The notes under the pieces are model-generated. The model had not been told where the DNA came from and did not search any database. It was given only the letters and a program-made list of their open reading frames with translations. A program made the translations under genes and the position numbers. Of a DNA stretch of 5,929 nucleotides, positions 1-5,929 are shown one piece after another. Every line of letters starts with the position of its first letter. The stretch's first letter is position 1. The DNA lies in assembly GCA_029858145.1 (NCBI GenBank), contig JAOUFP010000202.1, positions 1 to 5,929 of the forward strand, written 5' to 3'. Source of the stretch: Nitrospirota bacterium. GTDB taxonomy: Bacteria > Nitrospirota > Thermodesulfovibrionia > Thermodesulfovibrionales > UBA6898.

Positions 1-877
1 CGCCTGTCAGGGCGACGATCATGAGCGCTGTCTCGGAAAGGCTGAATATAGGGTTGCAGCGCGCGATGAGGAACACGCCGGCAGTCACCATCGTCGCTGC
101 ATGGATGAGCGCGCTGACCGGTGTAGGGCCTTCCATCGCGTCGGGCAGCCAGACATGCAGCGGCATCTGCGCTGATTTGCCGATCGCCCCGCAGAAGAGC
201 AGGAGCGCTATCAGGGTCATCAGGTGTACGTCATAGCCGAGGAAGTTCACGCTCTGTGCCGCATAGGAAGCCGCCTGTCCGAAGACCGGCTCGTAATAAA
301 CGGTGCCGAAGGTAAGGAATATCATAATGATGCCGAGGCCGAAGCCGAAGTCGCCGAACCGGTTGACGATGAAGGCCTTCTTGCCGGCATCAGAGGCGGA
401 CTTCTTGTCGAAGTAATAGCCGATGAGGAAATAGGAGCAGAGCCCCACGCCTTCCCAGCCGAAATAGAGCTGCAGGAAGTTGTTCGCCATGACGAGCATG
501 AGCATCGAGAAGGTGAAGAGGCTCAGGTACGCGAAAAACCGGTAATAGCCTTTGTCGCCGTGCATGTAGCCGATCGAGTAGATATGGATAAGGGTGCTGC
601 AGGTCGTGACCACAATAAGCATCACTGCGGTGAGCTGGTCTATGAGGAAACCGACCGACACCTTGAAGGTGCCCGAGGCGATCCAGGTATAGAGGTCCTG
701 GTTCAGGGTCTTCCCCGCGAGCACATCGATCAGCGTCATGACCGCCACAACCCAGGAGCCCCCGACGGCAAGGGTCGAGACCCAGTGCGCGTTCTCCTTC
801 AGATATTTCCTGCCGAAGAGGATGTTTATGAGAAACGCTGCCAGCGGCAAAAAGGGTATTAAAAGATAATTATTCAT
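1..877 (-). CDS. nuoL: NADH-quinone oxidoreductase subunit L (NuoL), N-terminal 292 codons, cut by window edge
   Basis: NuoL is the distal antiporter-like (Mrp/ND5-type) membrane subunit of complex I and translocates protons across the cytoplasmic membrane. Translating the minus strand from ATG at 877 gives 292 uninterrupted codons, still open at the left edge; full NuoL is usually over 600 residues, so roughly half is present. Family hallmarks are visible: FGWEGVGLCSYFLIG at 139-153, with E142 matching the essential TM5 glutamate (E144 in E. coli); NRFGDFGF at 172-179; and GAIGKSAQMPLHVWLPDAM from about 230, with K234 matching the pumping lysine (K229 in E. coli). PTPVSALIHAATMVTAGVFL (251-270) follows, with channel histidine H259. 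Many hydrophobic helices fill the rest. The start is supported by GAGGAG at 889-884, six bases before the ATG and overlapping the nuoK stop. The C-terminal lateral helix lies outside the window. Identification is secure; only completeness is unknown. Confidence 0.97.
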   Translation of the reverse strand, partial: MNNYLLIPFLPLAAFLINILFGRKYLKENAHWVSTLAVGGSWVVAVMTLIDVLAGKTLNQDLYTWIASGTFKVSVGFLIDQLTAVMLIVVTTCSTLIHIYSIGYMHGDKGYYRFFAYLSLFTFSMLMLVMANNFLQLYFGWEGVGLCSYFLIGYYFDKKSASDAGKKAFIVNRFGDFGFGLGIIMIFLTFGTVYYEPVFGQAASYAAQSVNFLGYDVHLMTLIALLLFCGAIGKSAQMPLHVWLPDAMEGPTPVSALIHAATMVTAGVFLIARCNPIFSLSETALMIVALTG

Positions 878-883
878 CTGTTT

Positions 884-889
884 CTCCTC
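884..889 (-). promoter_or_regulatory. Shine-Dalgarno of nuoL overlapping the nuoK stop codon
   Basis: The minus strand reads TGAGGAGAAACAGATG here. GAGGAG shares its first two bases with the nuoK TGA stop and sits six bases before the nuoL ATG. It fixes the nuoL start. The overlap suggests that ribosomes ending nuoK can re-initiate on nuoL, which is an inference from spacing. Confidence 0.75.
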
Positions 890-1190
890 ATCCCTTCATC
901 TCGTCCATCTCGTTGACATGTGCTGTCTGCTTGTTCCTGAAGAGGGCTATGATTATCGCGAGTCCAATGGCAGCCTCGGCCGCAGCCACGGTGACGATGA
1001 AAAAGACGAGTATATGTCCTCTCATGTCCTGCAGATAGTGACTGAACGAGACCAGGCTTATATTGACCGCGTTGAGCATCAGCTCAACGGACATAAACAT
1101 AATGATGATGTTCTTTCTGGTGAGGAATCCGAACATGCCGATCATGAAGACCGCGGCACTCAGCGTCAAATACCAGTTCAAAGGTACCAT
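888..1190 (-). CDS. nuoK: NADH-quinone oxidoreductase subunit K (NuoK)
   Basis: NuoK (ND4L-like) is a small membrane subunit of complex I that contributes to the charged axis and proton path between the quinone site and the antiporter-like subunits. The 100-residue product has the usual length and three hydrophobic helices at roughly 3-22, 28-52 and 59-84. The two conserved membrane glutamates are present: E36 in MSVELMLNAVN and E72 in VAAAEAAIGLAI, at the same positions as in E. coli NuoK. The C-terminus is a short acidic and polar tail (HVNEMDEMKG). The gene starts two bases after the nuoJ stop, with a strong GAGGAG (1202-1197) six bases upstream of ATG, and is followed ten bases later by nuoL. 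Nothing is odd about it. Confidence 0.97.
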   Translation of the reverse strand: MVPLNWYLTLSAAVFMIGMFGFLTRKNIIIMFMSVELMLNAVNISLVSFSHYLQDMRGHILVFFIVTVAAAEAAIGLAIIIALFRNKQTAHVNEMDEMKG

Positions 1191-1192
1191 GT

Positions 1193-1705
1193 CTAACTCC
1201 TCAGCTTTCTCTTCGCAAGGACTATCGCGCCAATCACGGCAACGAGCAGTATGAGCGAAGCTATCTCAAAGGGAAACAGGAATTCCGTATACAGAAGCTG
1301 CCCAAGGGCCTTCGTATGCGTCTCCTGCTTTATAAAATCGACCGTATATTTGCCCGGAGGCCCCAGCACCATGGACTTGAGCGCGATACTGACGAGCACA
1401 AAGGTTGCGGAGGCAATGACAAAGGCCGCAGGCCAGGAACCGATGAACCTGTCTATCTTCAGCTCTTCCTTTAGGTTCAGCAGCAGCACGACGAACAGGA
1501 ACAGCACCAGGATGGCGCCCGCGTAGACGATAACCTGTATCGCTGCTATGAACTCCGCGTTCAGAAACAGGTAGAGGCCTGCTATATGGAAGAACAAAAG
1601 GAGCATCCACATGACGCTGTGGACGGGATTCTTCCTCGTAACCACGAGCATCGACAGAAAGAGTATCACTACGGCATAGTATCCGAAAAACAGTTTCGGT
1701 AGCAT
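1193..1705 (-). CDS. nuoJ: NADH-quinone oxidoreductase subunit J (NuoJ)
   Basis: NuoJ (ND6-like) is a membrane subunit of complex I next to NuoH and NuoK; in known structures its third helix has a pi-bulge involved in coupling quinone reduction to proton transfer. From ATG at 1705 the product is 170 residues with about five hydrophobic helices. The family signature is clear: NPVHSVMWMLLLF near the N-terminus, then NAEFIAAIQVIVYAGAILVL (49-68), where Y61 corresponds to the conserved TM3 tyrosine (Y59 in E. coli), then FVVLLLNL. The last helix ends IGAIVLAKR, typical of the family. A longer reading starts at GTG 1711 and overlaps the nuoI stop by four bases. I prefer ATG 1705 because AAGGAG (1716-1711) is five bases before it and would overlap the GTG itself. 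GTG remains possible, since AAAGG at 1722-1718 lies six bases before it. Confidence 0.95.
   Translation of the reverse strand: MLPKLFFGYYAVVILFLSMLVVTRKNPVHSVMWMLLLFFHIAGLYLFLNAEFIAAIQVIVYAGAILVLFLFVVLLLNLKEELKIDRFIGSWPAAFVIASATFVLVSIALKSMVLGPPGKYTVDFIKQETHTKALGQLLYTEFLFPFEIASLILLVAVIGAIVLAKRKLRS
1197..1202 (-). promoter_or_regulatory. Shine-Dalgarno of nuoK, inside the 3' end of nuoJ
   Basis: GAGGAG on the minus strand lies within the last codons of nuoJ, six bases before the nuoK ATG at 1190. Its strength and ideal spacing support this ATG as the start and fit translational coupling between nuoJ and nuoK. Confidence 0.75.
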
Positions 1706-1707
1706 TG

Positions 1708-2265
1708 TCACTCCTTGCCTTTTACTTTCACTTTGCTGAACATCGCCTGGCCTTCATGAGCGGTAAAGTCCTCTGACTTCGGCCGCCAGAAATCCCTGTA
1801 ATAGCGGGCTCCCTTGTCGCCTCCGAAATACTTGTCCCAGTTTTCGAGCAGCTTTTCCTTCGTCATGTAAAACTCCTCGCGGGTGTAGCCGGAATATTCG
1901 TAATGCTCGCTGAGGGATATGGCGCCGAAGGGACACGCCTCGACACACAGACCACAGTAGACGCACCTGAGGACCTCTATCTCGTACCGGTCCACGACCT
2001 TGTTGTGGTCCTCGCCTTCCGTCGTATAGATGTGTATGCACTGTGACGGGCAATAGGCTCCGCAGAGGCCGCAGCCGACACATTTCAGCTTTCCTTCCTC
2101 ATTCTTTGCAAGTGCGTGCAGACCCCTGAACCCGGGCTGCACCGGCCTCTTGACAAGAGGATAGCGCCGGGTAACCGGAGGTGTGAACATCGTCTTTAAT
2201 GTCAGGGCCATGCCTTTTGCGATCTCTACGAAAAATATCATTCTGAAAAACTTGTTTGTTGTCAT
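1708..2265 (-). CDS. nuoI: NADH-quinone oxidoreductase subunit I (NuoI), 2x[4Fe-4S] ferredoxin-type
   Basis: NuoI (TYKY/Nqo9-like) carries clusters N6a and N6b, which pass electrons from NuoG toward cluster N2 in NuoB and then to quinone. The 185-residue product has two ferredoxin motifs: C62, C65, C68, C72 and C101, C104, C107, C111, each CxxCxxCxxxCP. As in other 2[4Fe-4S] proteins, each cluster probably takes three cysteines from one motif and the last from the other. An extra C76 follows the first motif and is not a canonical ligand. The N-terminal 30 residues are hydrophobic and basic and probably form the amphipathic helix that rests on the membrane arm at NuoH. The C-terminal part after about 120 is charged and typical in length. 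The ATG overlaps the nuoH stop as ATGA, with GAAGGG (2277-2272) six bases upstream. Confidence 0.97.
   Translation of the reverse strand: MTTNKFFRMIFFVEIAKGMALTLKTMFTPPVTRRYPLVKRPVQPGFRGLHALAKNEEGKLKCVGCGLCGAYCPSQCIHIYTTEGEDHNKVVDRYEIEVLRCVYCGLCVEACPFGAISLSEHYEYSGYTREEFYMTKEKLLENWDKYFGGDKGARYYRDFWRPKSEDFTAHEGQAMFSKVKVKGKE
1711..1716 (-). promoter_or_regulatory. Shine-Dalgarno deciding the nuoJ start
   Basis: The minus strand reads AAGGAGTGACAATG. AAGGAG is close to the consensus and is spaced five bases from ATG 1705. Its final G is the first base of the alternative GTG start at 1711, so this site can only serve the ATG. It lies over the nuoI stop region. Confidence 0.65.
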
Positions 2266-3317
2266 AGCAAACCCTTCATCCAGATTTTCACCAGTCCTGT
2301 TAGTACGATGTTCGCAAGGGCAAGCGGCAGCAGCAGCTTCCAGCCGATCGCCATAAGCTGGTCATACCGGTACCTTGGCAGCGTTGCCCTGACCCAGTAG
2401 TACAGGAACATAAAGGCATAAACCTTCACAAGAAAAAAGGCGAGCCCCAGCGCCTTCCATGCAAAGACAGGGAGGTTGGAGGTGATGAATCCCGGGAGCC
2501 CCCATCCGCCGAGGAAGCAGACCGACGCGATAGAAGACATCACGAGCATGCCGGTGTATTCACCGAGGAAAAAGAGCGCAAAGCGGAAGCCGCTGTATTC
2601 CGTAAAATAGCCTGCGACGAGCTCGCTTTCCGCCTCGGGCAGGTCAAAGGGCAGCCTGTTCGTCTCGGCAAAAGCCGCTACGACAAAGACAAAAAAACCG
2701 ATAAACTGCGGTATTGCGAATATGCCCAAGGGATACGCCTGCTGCGCCCTTACAATTTCAGTAAGGTTCAGCGAGCCTGCCATGATCATGACTCCGACCA
2801 GGCTCAGTCCCATCGCGATCTCGTAGCTGATGACCTGCGAAGCCGACCTGAGTCCGCCGAGGAACGAGTATTTCGAACCCGACGACCATCCCGACATCAC
2901 GATGCCGTAAGCCGCGAGCGATGACATCGCGAAGAGGAAGAGCAGTCCGATATTGATATCAGCGATGACGAAGCCGTCAAAAAACGGGATCACCGAAAGA
3001 GAGGTCAGCGCGGAAATAAAGAAGATGACAGGGGAAAGATAAAAAATAGGTTTGTCCGACTCTGAAGGTATGATATCTTCCTTGAAAAACAGTTTTACGC
3101 CGTCGGCGATCGGCTGGAGCAGGCCGAGAGGACCTACCTCCCTCGGACCGAGCCGCACCTGCATATGGCCTATCACCTTGCGCTCAAAATAGGTTGCGTA
3201 GGCGACATGGAGAAGGCCCATCCCGATCACAATCGCGATCTTCAGCAATATGATGCCGATATTGAGCATGAAGTCTATTGAACCGGGAGCTACAATATTT
3301 TCAAGGATACTGGTCAT
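2262..3317 (-). CDS. nuoH: NADH-quinone oxidoreductase subunit H (NuoH)
   Basis: NuoH (ND1-like) anchors the peripheral arm and forms the membrane part of the quinone-binding chamber and the first stretch of the charged axis. The 351-residue product is of normal length with about eight or nine hydrophobic helices. Conserved family blocks are visible: YFERKVIGHMQVRLGP (43-58), the first ND1 signature; QPIADGVKLFFKED (68-81); SYEIAMGLSL (164-173), with E166 in the position of the functionally important glutamate; and AETNRLPFDLPEAESELVAG (217-236), the second ND1 signature with E218, D225, E228, E230 and E232. WVRATLPRYRYDQLM (308-322) is the usual C-terminal loop. The start ATG overlaps the nuoG stop as ATGA, with a GAAGGTGAGG Shine-Dalgarno region just upstream, suggesting coupled translation. 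All the expected charged residues appear to be present. Confidence 0.98.
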   Translation of the reverse strand: MTSILENIVAPGSIDFMLNIGIILLKIAIVIGMGLLHVAYATYFERKVIGHMQVRLGPREVGPLGLLQPIADGVKLFFKEDIIPSESDKPIFYLSPVIFFISALTSLSVIPFFDGFVIADINIGLLFLFAMSSLAAYGIVMSGWSSGSKYSFLGGLRSASQVISYEIAMGLSLVGVMIMAGSLNLTEIVRAQQAYPLGIFAIPQFIGFFVFVVAAFAETNRLPFDLPEAESELVAGYFTEYSGFRFALFFLGEYTGMLVMSSIASVCFLGGWGLPGFITSNLPVFAWKALGLAFFLVKVYAFMFLYYWVRATLPRYRYDQLMAIGWKLLLPLALANIVLTGLVKIWMKGLL

Positions 3318-5896
3318 GTCCTCACCTTCTCCACTTTAATTTCTATGCCGTTCAGACAGGGGGTCTTCAGCACCGGCTCCACCGTGTATTCCATGAGGCG
3401 GTACGCCCCATTGCCTTCAAAATTGTTCGACAGCAGCACCGTCGAAGGGCCGACTGCCTTGTCTATGGTCACCGGAACTTCAAGGACCCCGCTCTTCGTC
3501 GATATTCTTGCGACGTCACCTTCAGCCAGCGAAAGCGATGCAGCAGTAGCAGCGCCCATCCGTGCGACAGCCCCTGGATAGATCTTCACCAGTGCCGGCG
3601 CCTTTGTGCTGAGCGTGCCGGAATGGAACAGTGGCTTTTCAATGCTAAGATACAAGTTGCCCTCAGCACGTTTATCGCCCGCTTTATCGATCTGTATCTC
3701 TTCCATCACATCCCTGAGGGGTTCCCCCTTGTACGGATAGATGGCATGCCCCTCCTCCAGGTCCTCATATGACAGGTTCCTGTGGAGCGGCGAGACATTG
3801 GCTATCTCGTGGAACACGCTTTCGGCATCCGCATAGCTGAACTTTCCCCCCATGTTCCGGGAGACCTCAGCGATGATCTTCCAGTCTTCCATTCCTTCCC
3901 TGTGAACCGCCTTTCTCAGGCGCTGTATTCTTCTTTCCATATTCGTGAACGAGCCGTCCTTTTCAGCCCAGCTCAGGGCCGGCAGCACGACGTCGGCGAG
4001 TTTTGCGGTCCCGGTAAGGAATATGTCCTGAACTACAAGGAATTCGAGTTTCTTCAGTGCCGCCTCTGCAGCGCCGGAATCCGGCAGGTTAAAGACAGGG
4101 TTCTCCCCCATGACGTACAGGGCCTTCAGAGAACCGCTCGACGCCGCATCCATCATCCCGAATATCGTAAGTCCGGCCTTCTCCGCGATCTCCGTATCCC
4201 AGAGATTCTCATATCTCTTTCTGAACTCCGCGTACGCGACAGGCCGGTATCCCGGCAGCAGGTCAGGGGCGCAGCCCATGTCGAGCAGACCCTGCTCGTT
4301 TGCCCGTTCGGAAAGGAGGTATATTCTCCCGTTGGCGAGATAGTTGATCGCAGACAGCAGGAGCAGTTTGTAGCTTGCGCCGCTGCTTTGGACGATCTCC
4401 TTGCCGATGAGCAGTGCGGGCGTGGCAGACGCCGCGAGAATCCCGGCAAACCGTGTCAGGGCCTCAGCGGAAACCCCGCACTTTTTCTCTACGTCATCGG
4501 GAGAAGTATTTATTTCACTTATCTTTGCCTCGAGAGTCGGGTTCGCACCCGGGAGGCCCTTCTTTTCCCTGAGCGCGGTGACTATGCCTTCCAGCAGGAC
4601 CTCTTCCGTATACAGGAGGGGGTCGACCTTCACCGGGTTGCAGTATTCCAGGCCCTTCAGATGCCCCACGGCAAGGATGTTCCCGTCCTTCCTGGCGCAT
4701 GCCCTGACCTGCAGCCCGAGGATTGGGTTTATAGTCGTAGGATCACCGCCGATCACCAGCACCGTATCTGAGTTTGCAAGACCGGAGATGATATTCGCGG
4801 TCGCACCCTGGCCAAAGATATTTTCTATGAACGCCTGCGCACCCGCAAAGCCGGTCCGGGCGGTGCTGTCGATATTGTTCGTGCCGATTGTTGCCCTCAT
4901 GAACCTCTGAAACACGTAGTTGTCTTCGTTCGTGCAGCGCGGGGAGGCAATGCCTGCTATCGCGTCGCTGCCGGATTTCGCCTTTATCTCGCTGAGCCTG
5001 CCTGCCACAAGGCTGATCGCCTCTTCCCAGGTGGACTCCTCAAGCTGTCCGTTCTTTCTTATCAAAGGGGTGGTCAGTCTTTCCCTGCTGCCGACGAATT
5101 CATACCCGAACCTTCCCCGTGAACAGAGCATCCCGTTGTTGACCGCAGAGCCTATCTTCGGGACCACCCTCATGATGACATCGTCCCGCACCTGGGCCAC
5201 AACCGTACAGCCCACGCCGCAATAAGGACAGATCGTCTCGATCTCTTCCTTGACCTGCCAGGGCCGGTAGCTGTGCCTGTGGAGCCTCGACATGATCGCG
5301 CCGACCGGGCATACTGAAACGCAATTGCCGCAGTATTCACAGTCATACCTGCCGCCGGAGAACGGCTCTATATGGGAGTGTCCGCCACGGTTAATGACCG
5401 AGATGGCCGAAGCGCCCTGGACGCCCTCGCACATCCGGACGCAGCGCGTGCAGACAACGCATCGTTCCATATTGCGCACGATGACCGGGTCTTCAAGGCT
5501 TTCAGTGACCTTCCTCTTCTTTTCCTTATACCTGCCCTTCGCTGGTCCGTACTTTTCTACAAGATCCTGTAGTTCGCACTCGCCTGCCTTATCACAATAC
5601 GGGCAGTCCAGCGGGTGATTGATAAGAAGGAATTCGAGTATGCCTCTTCTCACGTCGGCAATCGCCTCTGTCTCTGTCCTTACGACCATACCGTCGGTGA
5701 CCATCAATGTGCAGGCAGTCTGGAGTCTCGGCATCTTCTCGACCTCCACGACACAGAGCCTGCAGCCGCCGTATTTTTCAAGCTGCTCATGGTAGCAGAG
5801 GGTCGGTATCTTTATGCCGGCAGAACGCGCAGCCTCAAGGACCGTCATCACCTTGTCGAGTTTTATCTCTTTACCGTTTATTGTTACCGTTATCAT
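3314..5896 (-). CDS. nuoG: NADH-quinone oxidoreductase subunit G (NuoG), formate dehydrogenase-like with an extra [4Fe-4S] motif
   Basis: NuoG (Nqo3/75-kDa) relays electrons from NuoF to NuoI in the cytoplasmic arm of complex I. The product is 860 residues. Domains in order: a [2Fe-2S] ferredoxin domain with C34, C45, C48, C62 (N1b); a His-Cys3 cluster with H94, C98, C101, C107 (N5); two complete CxxCxxCxxxC motifs, C146/149/152/156 and C186/189/192/196; and a molybdopterin oxidoreductase fold starting with C223, C226, C230 and C258 (N7 ligands). That fold includes ADVVLPALSWAEKDGSFTN (634-652) and a C-terminal dinucleotide-binding-type domain from about 755. Classical NuoG needs only C146/149/152 plus C196 (N4), so the other four cysteines predict an added cluster. 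The segment around 340-350 lacks the catalytic Sec/Cys and His of formate dehydrogenases, so formate oxidation is unlikely. ATG 5896 gives a canonical ferredoxin N-terminus and has AAAAGG five bases upstream. An FdhA or hydrogenase subunit is the alternative, but the nuoH-L context argues for NuoG. Confidence 0.94.
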   Translation of the reverse strand: MITVTINGKEIKLDKVMTVLEAARSAGIKIPTLCYHEQLEKYGGCRLCVVEVEKMPRLQTACTLMVTDGMVVRTETEAIADVRRGILEFLLINHPLDCPYCDKAGECELQDLVEKYGPAKGRYKEKKRKVTESLEDPVIVRNMERCVVCTRCVRMCEGVQGASAISVINRGGHSHIEPFSGGRYDCEYCGNCVSVCPVGAIMSRLHRHSYRPWQVKEEIETICPYCGVGCTVVAQVRDDVIMRVVPKIGSAVNNGMLCSRGRFGYEFVGSRERLTTPLIRKNGQLEESTWEEAISLVAGRLSEIKAKSGSDAIAGIASPRCTNEDNYVFQRFMRATIGTNNIDSTARTGFAGAQAFIENIFGQGATANIISGLANSDTVLVIGGDPTTINPILGLQVRACARKDGNILAVGHLKGLEYCNPVKVDPLLYTEEVLLEGIVTALREKKGLPGANPTLEAKISEINTSPDDVEKKCGVSAEALTRFAGILAASATPALLIGKEIVQSSGASYKLLLLSAINYLANGRIYLLSERANEQGLLDMGCAPDLLPGYRPVAYAEFRKRYENLWDTEIAEKAGLTIFGMMDAASSGSLKALYVMGENPVFNLPDSGAAEAALKKLEFLVVQDIFLTGTAKLADVVLPALSWAEKDGSFTNMERRIQRLRKAVHREGMEDWKIIAEVSRNMGGKFSYADAESVFHEIANVSPLHRNLSYEDLEEGHAIYPYKGEPLRDVMEEIQIDKAGDKRAEGNLYLSIEKPLFHSGTLSTKAPALVKIYPGAVARMGAATAASLSLAEGDVARISTKSGVLEVPVTIDKAVGPSTVLLSNNFEGNGAYRLMEYTVEPVLKTPCLNGIEIKVEKVRT

Positions 5897-5898
5897 CT

Positions 5899-5929
5899 TT
5901 ACCTTTTGACCACGCAGGCCTTTGTCCTG
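5899..5929 (-). CDS. Possible 3' tail of the upstream gene (perhaps nuoF), fragment
   Basis: One minus-strand frame reads RTKACVVKR followed by a TAA stop at 5901-5899, two bases before the nuoG ATG. Two-base gaps also occur at the nuoI/nuoJ and nuoJ/nuoK junctions, so this could be the end of the preceding operon gene. In many nuo operons that gene is nuoF. Ten codons are too few to recognise a family, and the other two frames are also open across most of this stretch, so the call rests on spacing alone. Confidence 0.3.
   Translation of the reverse strand, partial: RTKACVVKR
5902..5907 (-). promoter_or_regulatory. Shine-Dalgarno of nuoG
   Basis: AAAAGG on the minus strand sits five bases before ATG 5896. 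This matters because the nuoG frame stays open to the right edge without a stop, so the frame alone does not fix the start. The site and the normal ferredoxin-type N-terminus together support ATG 5896. Confidence 0.55.

Noticed and set aside
332..358. Short GCCGAAG-type repetition
   Set aside because: It is simply the codons of the Gly/Phe-rich FGDFGFGLG motif conserved in NuoL, not a DNA repeat element.
224..862. A 212-codon plus-strand frame opposite nuoL
   Set aside because: It lies entirely antisense to well-conserved nuoL. Its composition is rich in E, H, V and A with no recognisable domain, as expected from the complement of a membrane-protein gene in GC-rich DNA.
918..1254. Two short plus-strand frames opposite nuoK and the end of nuoJ
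   Set aside because: Both overlap strongly identified nuo genes and show no domain or signal. They fit chance open frames.
3278..3772. A 164-codon plus-strand frame spanning the nuoG/nuoH junction
   Set aside because: It is antisense to two real genes, has no family resemblance, and its Cys/His-rich stretches come from complementing nuoG codons.
3782..4771. A 329-codon plus-strand frame opposite nuoG
   Set aside because: It is fully antisense to the molybdopterin-fold part of nuoG, with no domain, no convincing ribosome site and a shadow-like composition. The nuoG protein reads cleanly through the same bases.
4401..4910. A 169-codon plus-strand frame opposite nuoG
   Set aside because: This Ser/Pro-rich shadow of nuoG overlaps another plus-strand shadow frame, and there is no independent evidence for either.
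3314..5896. NuoG as a true formate dehydrogenase alpha subunit or [FeFe] hydrogenase
   Set aside because: The iron-sulphur layout is similar, but the Sec/Cys and His active-site residues of formate dehydrogenase are missing, there is no H-cluster domain, and the gene overlaps nuoH inside a nuo operon.

Overview
The window is one continuous piece of a bacterial nuo operon, which encodes respiratory complex I (the proton-pumping NADH:quinone oxidoreductase, NDH-1). All genes lie on the minus strand, so transcription runs from the right edge to the left edge. The gene order in the direction of transcription is an unidentified gene tail (right edge), nuoG, nuoH, nuoI, nuoJ, nuoK, and the first 292 codons of nuoL (cut by the left edge). 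Almost every base is coding. Junctions are 4-base ATGA stop/start overlaps (G/H, H/I) or gaps of 2 to 10 bases (I/J, J/K, K/L). I see no internal promoter, terminator, RNA gene, mobile element, repeat array or CRISPR, and no non-coding stretch over about 10 bases.

Region by region: 5896-3314 is NuoG, the large iron-sulphur and molybdopterin-fold subunit of the peripheral arm. 3317-2262 is NuoH (ND1-like), the membrane subunit that forms the quinone chamber. 2265-1708 is NuoI, a 2x[4Fe-4S] ferredoxin-like subunit carrying clusters N6a and N6b. 1705-1193 is NuoJ (ND6-like), 1190-888 is NuoK (ND4L-like), and 877-1 is the N-terminal part of NuoL (ND5-like antiporter-type proton-pumping subunit). 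Together these cover part of the electron wire (NuoG to NuoI), the quinone-site base (NuoH) and much of the membrane proton path (H, J, K, L). NuoA-F, NuoM and NuoN are not visible and would lie outside the window.

The organism is a bacterium with moderately GC-rich DNA and strong Shine-Dalgarno sequences. NuoG resembles formate dehydrogenase or [FeFe]-hydrogenase subunits more than the NuoG of E. coli. This suggests an anaerobic or metabolically versatile lineage such as Nitrospirota or a former deltaproteobacterial group. That is an impression from protein style, not a demonstrated assignment.

The most notable feature is that NuoG carries two complete CxxCxxCxxxC motifs where classical NuoG has only the ligands for cluster N4. 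This predicts one extra [4Fe-4S] cluster. Otherwise this is a well-preserved core-metabolism operon, and I do not see a novel system in it.
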